Part shown: positions 8,684 through 16,855 of the stretch, in pieces
How the letters are laid out: each line of letters starts with the position of its first letter
Position numbering within the stretch: the stretch's first letter is position 1
Assembly (NCBI GenBank): GCA_964420835.1
Contig: CAYQUO010000014.1
Coordinates: 27,809-91,808, forward strand
Direction: 5' to 3'
Source: CAYQUO01 sp964420835
GTDB lineage: Bacteria; Chloroflexota; Anaerolineae; Anaerolineales; Anaerolineaceae
DNA length: 64,000 bases
Translations under genes and position numbers: made by a program
The notes under the pieces: model-generated
What the model was told of the DNA's origin: nothing
Databases searched by the model: none
The model's input: only the letters and a program-made list of their open reading frames with translations

Positions 8684-9922
8684 TTACTCAACGATGAATG
8701 TATCCGTAAAGCCAAGAGATGGCAATAACGGATCGATTCTTTTACATAATTCCGACAGGTTGGAAAATTGATGCTGGTCTCCAAAGATAATGGAGGGATT
8801 TATTAAACCCAGAGAATGAAAAAGGTACACATAGGTGTTAAAGATGCTGCTCTTTAATTTCGGAAATAATCGCTTTAGTTTCAGGAGATTCGTGTTCATT
8901 GACTTGAATTCGTCTAAGACTTCCTTGCTTTGATTTGATAGAACCCGGTTGAATTCGTGGAGAAGTTCGGATTTGGTTTTAAAAGGATCCGAAAACTTGT
9001 TCTTCATAATTGCCTGGTGGCACAGCCACAGATAATGCGCATAATCCAATTGAAAAGATGAATAATCCTTGTAATAGTGGTGCGCCATGCGGAGCACGCA
9101 CTCTGCATGGCCGTTCCACAACGTATGTGTTTGCAGAGGGGTAAATTGATAGAGGGGCTCTGTGAACTCAGCAATGTAATTTCTCAGCCGTTGAGTATCC
9201 TTTGTCAGGAATGCTGCAGCATTGCTTTGCTGACTATAGGTGGTAAAAGTGATAAAACCGGTGTAGTAGCCATAATGTGATTTGCCAAGTTCAGCCACTG
9301 CATATAAGCCTGATGTAAAGTCGGGATATGGAAGATCGAACAGCCGCCCGGTTCTTTTTATGATTCTTCCCGCAAGCGAACGGGAAATACAAAAACGTGA
9401 TCCATGTGGAAAAGCCGGGTAACTTACATGCCCCAGGCGTTGGGCCATATTGACGATAACTTCCGCTGAGATCAAGGAGGTAGCAATCTCCCGGGTTCTA
9501 TCAATGGCCATGCTATTGCGCCTCCAGGTTGGCCAATCTGGGTGCCAGTAGGTGTGATTCTTCCAGGTGATCAGTTCTGTATGGGTCACCTCGATGACTT
9601 TGTGAAGCCGATTAAGAGCCTGGCGTACAATCCCATCGTCGTCCCCGAGGATGATTGCATATTTTCCCCGCGAGTGTTCGTAGGCGAACTGCCAGTGATC
9701 TGCCATATTTAAACGCCTGTCCGTACGAATGTACTGGATGCGAGGGTCATTGAAGCTGTGAACGAGCTCCGCAGTATCCGGTGCAGAAAAATTATCAGAA
9801 ACAACGATCTCGTAGTCTTGATAGTCCACATCGATTGCTGCCTGAAGTGTCTGTTGCAGAAGTTTCGGCCGATCGCAAGTTGGAATTATTATGGAAAATT
9901 TTGGTCCTTCAGATCGATTCAC
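8684..9922 (-). CDS. Family 2 glycosyltransferase
   Basis: This 412-residue protein has an N-terminal GT-A domain beginning FSIIIPTCDRPKLLQQT, followed by YEIVVSDNFSAPDT and the metal/nucleotide-binding GDDDG at residues 93-97. This is the standard architecture of inverting family 2 transferases that add sugars to cytoplasmic lipid-linked intermediates. The C-terminal half is not a recognised domain. Translation starts at GTG 9922 with GGAG about seven bases upstream. The gene is visibly AT-richer than the genes between 12 and 26 kb, and lies immediately downstream of a truncated aminotransferase copy. Both points suggest it arrived with the AT-rich insert. Confidence 0.85.
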   Translation of the reverse strand: MNRSEGPKFSIIIPTCDRPKLLQQTLQAAIDVDYQDYEIVVSDNFSAPDTAELVHSFNDPRIQYIRTDRRLNMADHWQFAYEHSRGKYAIILGDDDGIVRQALNRLHKVIEVTHTELITWKNHTYWHPDWPTWRRNSMAIDRTREIATSLISAEVIVNMAQRLGHVSYPAFPHGSRFCISRSLAGRIIKRTGRLFDLPYPDFTSGLYAVAELGKSHYGYYTGFITFTTYSQQSNAAAFLTKDTQRLRNYIAEFTEPLYQFTPLQTHTLWNGHAECVLRMAHHYYKDYSSFQLDYAHYLWLCHQAIMKNKFSDPFKTKSELLHEFNRVLSNQSKEVLDEFKSMNTNLLKLKRLFPKLKSSIFNTYVYLFHSLGLINPSIIFGDQHQFSNLSELCKRIDPLLPSLGFTDTFIVE

Positions 9923-9937
9923 ATTCTCTCCATTTTG

Positions 9938-10220
9938 TCATATGATTTTTTCAATGATTTCCTTATAGATAGCGCAAACATAGGTGACCTGCTCACGGGT
10001 GATGTTCAGGGCGCATGGAAGGTTAATTCCATACGGGCTAATGCGATGGGCCGTGTGATTCTGGTCTCGTTCTTGCACAGCCTGCGGCAAGTGTTCAAAG
10101 ACCGGCAGTAAACTGAGCGGATGGAAGAAGGAACGTATATCGATATTACGCAGGCGGAAAGCATGGATGATCTCCTCTTGATGGGTATTGAATGATGGGT
10201 CGATAAAGGCTCAATGGTCG
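9938..10220 (-). pseudogene. 3'-terminal remnant of a DegT-family aminotransferase
   Basis: On the minus strand this stretch encodes about 80 residues that closely match the C-terminus of the intact aminotransferase at 11326-12474. Shared pieces include DPSFN, AFRLR.ID, HRISPYGINLPCALNIT (intact copy: YRISPYGINLPCALNIT) and YVCA, ending in TGA at 9938. Just upstream the frame meets a TGA and similarity fades by about 10220. The active-site half, including the PLP lysine, is missing. It is a direct-repeat partner of the intact gene's 3' end, left by duplication or recombination. Confidence 0.85.
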
Positions 10221-10225
10221 TAATA

Positions 10226-10608
10226 CTCCTTTCAACGGAATTCTCTCGCGTTGATTCTAACAATTTCGCAAATTATCAAAATCCATTTGTGATTAGCAAT
10301 ATTTCCCATAAATAGTGATACGGTTCAGAAGAGAAAGAGACCCAAAAAGCACCATGTTTATTCTCAAAGTCCAAATAATCCATATCGGAAAGTCACCATC
10401 AATTGCAGATTCCCAACAATATCATTAGATGGTTTCATATTAGTTGAACACAGAGTAATATCCACCAAATCACTAACCTTATCAGAAAATTGGACATATT
10501 AACCTTGCCCCAACGGACATGAATATTTACCATAATTTACTTATTCATCTGTATAATTATCCATGTAAATAACTATAATAATAAAATAATAAAATAGGAA
10601 ACCAGTTT
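10226..10608. other. AT-rich non-coding stretch upstream of the plus-strand acetyltransferase
   Basis: This is a strongly AT-rich gap with no convincing coding sequence on either strand. Two TATAAT hexamers (10552-10557 and 10574-10579) lie 52 and 30 bases before the GTG start at 10609 and could serve as -10 elements for that gene, but neither has a good -35 partner at 17 bases. The missing 5' part of the adjacent truncated aminotransferase is not recognisable here. Confidence 0.5.
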
Positions 10609-11277
10609 GTGAATAAAAAGATCATTATTTGGGGGGCAAAAGGTCATGCGAAGGTATTATGGGAATTATTTTCCCATTACGGTGATCATGTTGTGGCTTT
10701 GTTTGATAATGATGAAACGATCATTTCCCTTTCTCCGCAAAAACCTATCCCCATCTATCATGGTGAATCGGGTTTCTTCCAGTGGTTATTAGCGAATCAC
10801 CCAGATAAGAATGAATACTATGGGACAGTGGCAATTGGCGGGTCAAGAGGCCGTGAAAGAGCAACTATCCATAAATTCTTGAGTGAACATCATATTCATC
10901 CAATTAAAGCCATTCATCCTACAGCTTTTATTGCCAATGACACAAGAATTGGGACAAGTTGTCAAATCCTGGCTCACTGCACAATCGCTTCTGAAGCGAT
11001 AATAGGTGATTATTGTATCGTTAATACTTCCGCCAGCATTGATCACGAATCAGAATTGGGCATCGCTGTACACATCGGCCCGGGGGCAAAAATTGCCGGG
11101 ATGGTGAGGATTGGAAACTACAGTTTTATCGGAACAGGCGCGATTATTTTGCCGCGTATAGTCGTAGGCCAGAATGTGATTGTTGGAGCCGGCGCTGTTG
11201 TGATTCACGATGTCCCTGACAATTGCACAATTGTAGGTAATCCGGCGAAAGTCATCAGGAGGAACAAACCGAACTAA
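10609..11277 (+). CDS. NeuD/PglD-family sugar O- or N-acetyltransferase
   Basis: This 222-residue protein has an N-terminal Rossmann-like substrate-binding domain (KIIIWGAKGHAKVLWE, residues 3-18) followed by a left-handed beta-helix of hexapeptide repeats (from about residue 105, e.g. IGTSCQILAHC, IGPGAKIAGMVRIGNYSFIGTGA). This is the organisation of NeuD (sialic acid O-acetyltransferase) and PglD (UDP-4-amino-sugar N-acetyltransferase). The start is GTG with AGGAAA upstream. It is the only plus-strand gene in the first 26 kb, is AT-rich, and lies between two copies of a DegT aminotransferase 3' end. This points to recent insertion. Paired with the adjacent aminotransferase it could N-acetylate an amino sugar. 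Confidence 0.8.
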   Translation: MNKKIIIWGAKGHAKVLWELFSHYGDHVVALFDNDETIISLSPQKPIPIYHGESGFFQWLLANHPDKNEYYGTVAIGGSRGRERATIHKFLSEHHIHPIKAIHPTAFIANDTRIGTSCQILAHCTIASEAIIGDYCIVNTSASIDHESELGIAVHIGPGAKIAGMVRIGNYSFIGTGAIILPRIVVGQNVIVGAGAVVIHDVPDNCTIVGNPAKVIRRNKPN

Positions 11278-11325
11278 TGTGGTGTTACACTCAGATTTCA
11301 AACATCTGGACTGTAATATATCTAT

Positions 11326-12474
11326 TTAATTGTTAATGTGCAATAATCCTGCATGATTTATTATCTCTTTGAATTGTGCGCACACATAAGATACCTCTTC
11401 ACGGGTGATGTTCAGAGCACATGGAAGGTTAATTCCATACGGGCTGATGCGATAGGCCGTGCAATTCTTGTCCCGTCCTTGCGCAGCCTGCGGCAAGTGT
11501 TCATAGGCCGGCAGGGAACTGAGCGGGTAGAAGAAGGGGCGTGTGTCTATATCCCGCAGGCGGAAAGCGCGGATGAGCTCCTCTTTTTGGATATTAAATG
11601 ATGGGTCGATCAGGGCTGTGACCATCCAATAAGAATTTCGGACGCCCTCAGGTTCAGCGTTCAAGGTGACCCCCGCAACATCGGCCAGTTCCTCCCTGTA
11701 CCAGGAGAAGATTTGGCGCTTGCGACCAACAAGCTGCTCCACCCGCTCGATTTGGGCCAGGCCGAACGCCGCCTGGAGGCTGCTCATTTTATATTTATAG
11801 GCAACCTCGCCGTTCCAAAACATCTTTTCTCCGTGGATCCTGCCATGGTCGCGTAGTACATGCATTCGCTCAAAAAGGGCTTCATCATCGGTCACCAGCA
11901 TTCCGCCCTCACCAGTAGTGACCGTTTTGGAGCCGTGAAAGCTGAACACACCCGTGAGACCGAAGACACCAGCTTTTCTGCCCCGGTATTCGGATCCCAG
12001 CGCTTCAGCCGAATCTTCTATGATGTGGAGGGTGTGGCGGTGGGCCACTTCTGCCAATGAATCCCAATCAGGCATACTGCCGTACACATCTACCGGGATG
12101 ACCGCCCTGCTGCGGGGTGTGATCACAGCCTCCAATGTTTCGGCAGTGATGGTCCAGGTTGTCGGATCGATATCGGCAAAGACAGGGGTGGCCCCAACAT
12201 AGGAGATTGGAGCAGCAGTGGCTATCCAGGTGGCCTCCGGGACGATAACCTCGTCCCCCGGGCCGATCCCAAGAGCGGCCAAGGAAAGGTGCAGCGCTGA
12301 AGTACAGGTGGGTAGCGCCATGGCAAACTTAGATCCGGTATACTCCCGAAAGGCTTTTTCAAACCGCTCGTGGTACACATTGGCATTGGTGTACCAGGCA
12401 TTGGCTGCCGCATCGGCGACATAATCCAGTTCTTTCTGGGTGATCCAGGGTCCGGCAACAGGGATTCTATGCAT
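11326..12474 (-). CDS. DegT/DnrJ/EryC1/StrS PLP-dependent sugar aminotransferase
   Basis: This 382-residue fold-type I aminotransferase converts a keto nucleotide sugar to the amino sugar using glutamate. The PLP Schiff-base lysine is K183 in FHGSKTVTTGEGG, and the cofactor-binding EDSAEALGS lies near residues 153-161. Retention of lysine argues against a ColD/DdhC-type deoxygenase, where it is replaced by His. AAAGGA lies eight bases before the ATG. The start overlaps the CmcI-like gene's end by eight bases. The 3' 270 bases are duplicated at 9938-10220. Confidence 0.9.
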   Translation of the reverse strand: MHRIPVAGPWITQKELDYVADAAANAWYTNANVYHERFEKAFREYTGSKFAMALPTCTSALHLSLAALGIGPGDEVIVPEATWIATAAPISYVGATPVFADIDPTTWTITAETLEAVITPRSRAVIPVDVYGSMPDWDSLAEVAHRHTLHIIEDSAEALGSEYRGRKAGVFGLTGVFSFHGSKTVTTGEGGMLVTDDEALFERMHVLRDHGRIHGEKMFWNGEVAYKYKMSSLQAAFGLAQIERVEQLVGRKRQIFSWYREELADVAGVTLNAEPEGVRNSYWMVTALIDPSFNIQKEELIRAFRLRDIDTRPFFYPLSSLPAYEHLPQAAQGRDKNCTAYRISPYGINLPCALNITREEVSYVCAQFKEIINHAGLLHINN

Positions 12475-13216
12475 CCTTTAAATCCTTTAAGCACCGCAGA
12501 TAGCCGTCCGGTGCAACGGTGATGAGCAACTTATTTTGAATATCACGGTCAATCTCAAACCGGTCATTCCTCCTCAGGAATTCCCATACGGCGGTTTTTG
12601 GGTTATTGCCTCTGCCCCATGGGCGGTCAGGGAAAAAATCAGCCGGCATATCCTCGATAATGGTATCGAACACGACCAGGTAACTCCCTTTTGTTACAAA
12701 CGGAGAATACCGTTCCATCTCCTGCAAAGAATGGTCATGTGTGTGAAGTGAGTCCAAGACCACGAGAGTTTTTTTCCCTTGCACCAATGATGCCGCCTCT
12801 TCCACAATATTAACAGATATCGACGAGCCTTCAATCAGGTCAATGCGTTTGGAAAGTGGATGGTTCACGATGGCTGCCCGGTTTTTCGGGCGGATATCCA
12901 CATCGATGCCGATCACCCGGCCGTCTCCTCCGAGCAGGTCCAGCATAGATGCATAGAAAATAACCGATCCGCCGCGGGCAACACCTGTTTCAATGATCCG
13001 TTCCGGCTTGACCCTCCAAATGATCTCCTGCATGGCAAGGATATCTTGTGGGAATTGAATTATTGGGAGACCTAGCCACTGATAATGATACGAGTATTTA
13101 TAACGGGAGGCATTCGTAAGCCATTGCAACGATAATTTCTGCAGGTCCCGATCTCTTGACATACGCTGGATATGCTGTTGATTTTCCTTTTCAAAACCAT
13201 TATCCATCTCGTTCAT
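12467..13216 (-). CDS. CmcI / cephalosporin-hydroxylase-family SAM-dependent protein
   Basis: This 249-residue protein has the Rossmann methyltransferase fold seen in CmcI-family proteins. Motifs include PERIIETGVARGGSVIFYA (motif I-like loop, about residues 80-98), IGIDVDIRP, and VVLDSLHTHDH at about residues 160-170. Family members in polysaccharide clusters are presumed O-methyltransferases of sugars. The ATG at 13216 is favoured because GAGGA lies five bases upstream; an in-frame TTG at 13246 lacks such a site. It overlaps the downstream aminotransferase by eight bases. Substrate unknown. Confidence 0.75.
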   Translation of the reverse strand: MNEMDNGFEKENQQHIQRMSRDRDLQKLSLQWLTNASRYKYSYHYQWLGLPIIQFPQDILAMQEIIWRVKPERIIETGVARGGSVIFYASMLDLLGGDGRVIGIDVDIRPKNRAAIVNHPLSKRIDLIEGSSISVNIVEEAASLVQGKKTLVVLDSLHTHDHSLQEMERYSPFVTKGSYLVVFDTIIEDMPADFFPDRPWGRGNNPKTAVWEFLRRNDRFEIDRDIQNKLLITVAPDGYLRCLKDLKDA

Positions 13217-13311
13217 TTTTTCCTCAGAGCTCCCATACTTGATCAAAGGGTGTCATTTTTTTGTTGTCGCAATTCCATTCCGAATGATAACCACAAAATC
13301 TGATTAATAGG

Positions 13312-13857
13312 TTATGATGGCTTTTTGTTTGAATGTAATCGAGGAAACCCCTTGTCCCGGGAAGAAATCACTGGTGCAATTTCTGGCCAATTAATTCCAA
13401 TTAGCCGGTCATTCCAGCGCACCCCGCGGGCGCTTTCCGGATGGTAGAACTCGCCCATCATGTAGAATACCTCGCTGTCATCCTCCAGCGTCTGGAAGCC
13501 GTGGGCCATGCCCACCGGGATGTAGAGCGCCATCCGGTTGGCGGCACTGAGTTCAAAGCCCTGCCACAGGAGGAAGGTGGCCGAGGCGGGTCGAAGGTCC
13601 ACGATCACATCGAAGATGGAGCCCATGGTGCAGCGCACCAGTTTGGGCTCGCCGTGCGGCTCAGCCTGGTAATGCAGACCGCGCAGGGTGCCGCGCACCT
13701 TGTTAAAGGAGATGTTGCATTGGACAAAACGGGTGTGCAAGCCGCGTTCGCCAAATTCCCGTTCACAATAAGTACGGGCAAAAAAGCCACGGTCATCCTC
13801 GCGCAGTTCCGGAGCCACCAGCCAGGCGCCTGCCAGTTTCGTCTCGGTGAAGATCAT
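13312..13857 (-). CDS. rfbC: dTDP-4-dehydrorhamnose 3,5-epimerase-like cupin (here probably on a CDP-sugar)
   Basis: This 181-residue RmlC-type cupin epimerises C3 and/or C5 of 4-keto-6-deoxy nucleotide sugars. Catalytic residues are visible: H62 in RGLHYQ, K72 in the following PKLVRC strand, and Y132 in EVFYM. The length is standard. AGGAGG lies seven bases before the start. It is the last gene of a tightly coupled set with glucose-1-phosphate cytidylyltransferase and CDP-glucose 4,6-dehydratase. No dTDP-glucose synthase or dehydratase is present in the window, so the natural substrate is more likely a CDP-4-keto-6-deoxyhexose than the dTDP-sugar of the name. Confidence 0.85.
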   Translation of the reverse strand: MIFTETKLAGAWLVAPELREDDRGFFARTYCEREFGERGLHTRFVQCNISFNKVRGTLRGLHYQAEPHGEPKLVRCTMGSIFDVIVDLRPASATFLLWQGFELSAANRMALYIPVGMAHGFQTLEDDSEVFYMMGEFYHPESARGVRWNDRLIGINWPEIAPVISSRDKGFPRLHSNKKPS

Positions 13858-13872
13858 GCCGGCATCCTCCTG

Positions 13873-15096
13873 TTAGATCACCTGCAGCCTGGGGATTGGG
13901 ATGATGAACCTGCCGCCAAGCCGGCGGTACTCAGCCTGCTGGGCCAGGATTTCCTCGGCGAAGTTCCAGGTGAGCAGCAGGGTGTAATCGGGCCGGTCTT
14001 CGAGCAGTTTTTCCGGCGGGTGGATGGGCAGGTGGGTGCCGGGTGTAAAAAACCCCTGCTTGGCAGTGGAACGGTCGGCCACGTAATCCAGTGTTTCGGC
14101 ACCGATGCCGAGGCAACTCAGCAATGTGGTGCCCTTGGCCGATGCACCGTAGGCCGCAATGCGGCTCCCGCCGTCCTTCAGAGATCCCAGAAGATCCAGC
14201 AGGCTTGAGCGCAATTCTTTTACCCGGCTGCGGAATCGACTGTAATAGTCCAGGCTGTGCATGCCCAGGGTTTCCTCCTCCTGCAACAAGCGCTTAACAT
14301 TATCGGATGGACGGTCCTGATGCCCAACGAAAAGACGCAGGGAGCCGCCGTGGATGGGCAGATGCTCAGCATCCTGTACGAACAGGCCATGCCTGCCGAA
14401 CAGGTGCTGCTGGGCGGTTAATGAATAGTAACACAGGTGCTCATGATACACCTGGTCAAATTCCACGCCTTCAACCATGTCCCGCAGGTAAGGCGATTCG
14501 GTCACCAGCAGCCCGCCCGGTTTGAGCAGGATTCCCAGTCCGGCGATGACACTGTTAAGGTTGGCAACATGGGCCAGGACGTTGTTGGCGTGGATCACGT
14601 CGGCCTGCCGGGCCTCACCGCGCAGGCGGTACGCCAGGGCTTCATCGAAGAACTCCGGAATGGTGGGAATGCCGCGCTGATCAGCAACCCGGGCAATGTT
14701 GTATGCAGGCTCGATTCCCAAAACGGGGACGCCGCGTTCCTTATAGAACTGCAACAGGTAACCGTCGTTGCTGGCAACCTCAACCGCCAGGCTGTCCCCG
14801 GAAAGCCGCCGGTCAGCGACCAGGCGCTCGACGATCGAGCGGGCGTTCTGCAGGGCTGAATCGGCGAAGGAGGTGAAATAGACATAATCCCGGAAGAGTT
14901 CCTCCGGCGGGATCGTTTCGGTGATTTGAACCAGGCTGCAATGGGGGCAGAAGACGAGATCCAGCGGGTAGAGCGGCTCCGGTTCGCCAAGCTGGTCCGC
15001 CTTGAGCAGGCGGTTGGCCAGAGGGGTCCGTCCCAAGGAAAGGATCGGCTGGCATCCAAGGCGCCCGCAGGAACGGCAGGTGTGCTCTGTTATCAT
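13873..15096 (-). CDS. NDP-hexose C-methyltransferase (TylC3-like)
   Basis: This 407-residue, three-part protein has an N-terminal zinc-binding domain with cysteine pairs (CRSCGRLGC near residue 7 and CPHC near residue 51). A central SAM-dependent Rossmann domain carries VEVASNDGYLLQFY and HANNVLAHVANL. The C-terminal domain carries AAYGASAKGTTLL and a PDYTLLLTWNFAEEIL segment. This matches TylC3-type enzymes that add a branching methyl to C3 of a keto-sugar nucleotide. It starts at an ATGA overlap with the upstream CDP-glucose dehydratase, implying coupled translation. The expected product is a C-methyl-branched 6-deoxyhexose nucleotide. Confidence 0.85.
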   Translation of the reverse strand: MITEHTCRSCGRLGCQPILSLGRTPLANRLLKADQLGEPEPLYPLDLVFCPHCSLVQITETIPPEELFRDYVYFTSFADSALQNARSIVERLVADRRLSGDSLAVEVASNDGYLLQFYKERGVPVLGIEPAYNIARVADQRGIPTIPEFFDEALAYRLRGEARQADVIHANNVLAHVANLNSVIAGLGILLKPGGLLVTESPYLRDMVEGVEFDQVYHEHLCYYSLTAQQHLFGRHGLFVQDAEHLPIHGGSLRLFVGHQDRPSDNVKRLLQEEETLGMHSLDYYSRFRSRVKELRSSLLDLLGSLKDGGSRIAAYGASAKGTTLLSCLGIGAETLDYVADRSTAKQGFFTPGTHLPIHPPEKLLEDRPDYTLLLTWNFAEEILAQQAEYRRLGGRFIIPIPRLQVI

Positions 15097-16073
15097 GCGG
15101 ATTTCCCAAAATAGTGTTTGTACCAGTCGACCGTCCGCTGGAGCCCTTCCTCAAGGTCAAACAGGGGTTTCCAGCCCAGTTCCTGCCGGGCGCCTTCGGC
15201 GCTGAGGTATTGCTCGAGGATCTCGTTGCCGGCCTGGTTGCGAATATCCGGTTTCAGGTTTGAGTCCATCAGGTCGAGGATCCTTTCGACCAGGTCCAGC
15301 ACGGTGAGGGGTGTTTCATTGGAGAAATTAAAAGCCCTCCCAGCCAGTTTCGGGTTACCGGCCAGTTTTTCCGCCAAGTGCATATAGGCGGCGGCGCCAT
15401 CCTCCACGTAGAAATAATCGCGCACAAAGAGCCCGTTTGAGCGGATGACCGGGCGTTGCCGGCGCAGGATGGAACGGATGGTGCCGGGAACAACCCGGTT
15501 CCAGTTCAGGTCGCCGCCTCCGAAGAAGTTGCCGCAACGGGTGATCGCCACCGGCAGGCCGAAACTGAAGGCGTAGGATTGTGCCAGCAGATCAGCGCAG
15601 GATTTGCTGACATCATAGGGGTAGCGGCCCTGCAGCGGGGCGCTTTCGTTGTAGGGCAGTTGATCATGGTCGCCATAGGCCTTGTCTGAGGAAGCGGTGA
15701 CGATCTGTTTGACGGTTGGGCTGCGGCGGCAGGCTTCCAGCAACGCCCAAGTGCCGCCGATATTGGTCTCAAAAGTGGAAAGCGGATTCCTGTTGGCGAT
15801 GGGGACGATCGCCTGGGCTGCCAGGTGAATCACCGTATCGATCTCGTACTCGCCCAGGATGCGCTCGAGGAGTGGTTCATCGCGCACATCGCCCCGGGCG
15901 ATACGCACCTGCTCCAGCATGCCTGACCTGACAAGGTCGCTTTGCGGGACCCAGTCGCGCACCAGGCAAACCACCTCGGCACCGGCGTCGACCAGGCGCC
16001 GCACCAGCCAACCCCCGACAAGGCCGGTGCCGCCGGTGACGAACACGGGGCGGTCAAGCCAAAATCCGTTCAT
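15093..16073 (-). CDS. rfbG: CDP-glucose 4,6-dehydratase
   Basis: This 326-residue extended SDR converts CDP-glucose to CDP-4-keto-6-deoxyglucose. The Rossmann motif FVTGGTGLVGGWL is near the N-terminus, ASSDKAYGD supplies the active-site Ser/Asp region and YDVSKSCAD the Tyr/Lys pair. The start is placed at ATG 16073: it overlaps the upstream rfbF stop as ATGA, and GGGAGG lies at the right distance (about seven bases), whereas the ATG at 16079 is directly against that site. The immediate upstream neighbour makes CDP-glucose, which fixes the nucleotide specificity more firmly than the sequence alone. Confidence 0.88.
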   Translation of the reverse strand: MNGFWLDRPVFVTGGTGLVGGWLVRRLVDAGAEVVCLVRDWVPQSDLVRSGMLEQVRIARGDVRDEPLLERILGEYEIDTVIHLAAQAIVPIANRNPLSTFETNIGGTWALLEACRRSPTVKQIVTASSDKAYGDHDQLPYNESAPLQGRYPYDVSKSCADLLAQSYAFSFGLPVAITRCGNFFGGGDLNWNRVVPGTIRSILRRQRPVIRSNGLFVRDYFYVEDGAAAYMHLAEKLAGNPKLAGRAFNFSNETPLTVLDLVERILDLMDSNLKPDIRNQAGNEILEQYLSAEGARQELGWKPLFDLEEGLQRTVDWYKHYFGKSA

Positions 16074-16855
16074 CGCCATACCTCCCAGGGGGCATTCCCC
16101 TTTTCCCACAGGCTTTCCAGCAGGCGCTTGTCGCGCAGGGTGTCCATGCATTGCCAAAAGCCGTCGTGCCGGTAAGCAGCCAACTGTCCATCGGCAGCCA
16201 GTCGCTCGAGCATGTCCGCCTCCAGGCTGGCATGGTCGCCCTCCAGGTAATTAAAAATCCCCGGTTCGAATACCAGAAAGCCACCGTTGATCCATCCCTC
16301 GCCGATCTGAGGTTTTTCGGTGAAATTGACCACCATATCCCCATCAAAGGCCAACCCGCCGAATCTCGCCGGGGGGCGTACTGCCGTTACGGTTGCCATT
16401 TTTCCGTGGGAGCGATGGAATTGCAGGAGGTTGTTCAAGTCAATATTGCTGACACCGTCACCGTAGGTGACCATGAAGGTTGCACCCTGCAACCAGGGCT
16501 GGAGGCGATTAACCCGCCCGCCCGTATTGGTGTTCTGGCCGGTATCCATGAGGTGCACCGTCCAATCCTCGCATTCACGGTTCTCCGCTTCCACCTTTCC
16601 GTTCCGAAAATCGATGGTGATGTTCCCGTTCAGGTGGTAGTAGTCCAAAAAGTAACGCTTGATGAAATCGCCGCGGTAGCCGAGGGCGATGAAAAACTCC
16701 TTGAACCCCTGGTGGGCATACAATTTTAGAATATGCCAGAGGATGGGATAACCGCCGATCTCGACCATCGGCTTCGGACGCAGGTCGGTCTCCTCGGACA
16801 GGCGGGTGCCGAGGCCCCCGGCCAGGATCACGGTCTTGATGGATTCATCCTTCAT
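16070..16855 (-). CDS. rfbF: Glucose-1-phosphate cytidylyltransferase
   Basis: This 261-residue nucleotidyltransferase makes CDP-glucose from CTP and glucose 1-phosphate. The N-terminal signature VILAGGLGTRLSEETDLRPKPM with GYPILWHILK is characteristic. FMVTYGDGVSNID provides the metal-binding Asp, and the C-terminal FWQCMDTLRDK motif is typical of RfbF/DdhA. Length is standard. It overlaps both neighbours by four bases and supplies the substrate of the adjacent CDP-glucose dehydratase. Confidence 0.93.
   Translation of the reverse strand: MKDESIKTVILAGGLGTRLSEETDLRPKPMVEIGGYPILWHILKLYAHQGFKEFFIALGYRGDFIKRYFLDYYHLNGNITIDFRNGKVEAENRECEDWTVHLMDTGQNTNTGGRVNRLQPWLQGATFMVTYGDGVSNIDLNNLLQFHRSHGKMATVTAVRPPARFGGLAFDGDMVVNFTEKPQIGEGWINGGFLVFEPGIFNYLEGDHASLEADMLERLAADGQLAAYRHDGFWQCMDTLRDKRLLESLWEKGNAPWEVWR

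Noticed and set aside
11326..12474. Dehydratase of the DdhC/ColD type for a CDP-3,6-dideoxyhexose
   Set aside because: The PLP lysine (K183) is retained, whereas those deoxygenating enzymes carry His at this position.
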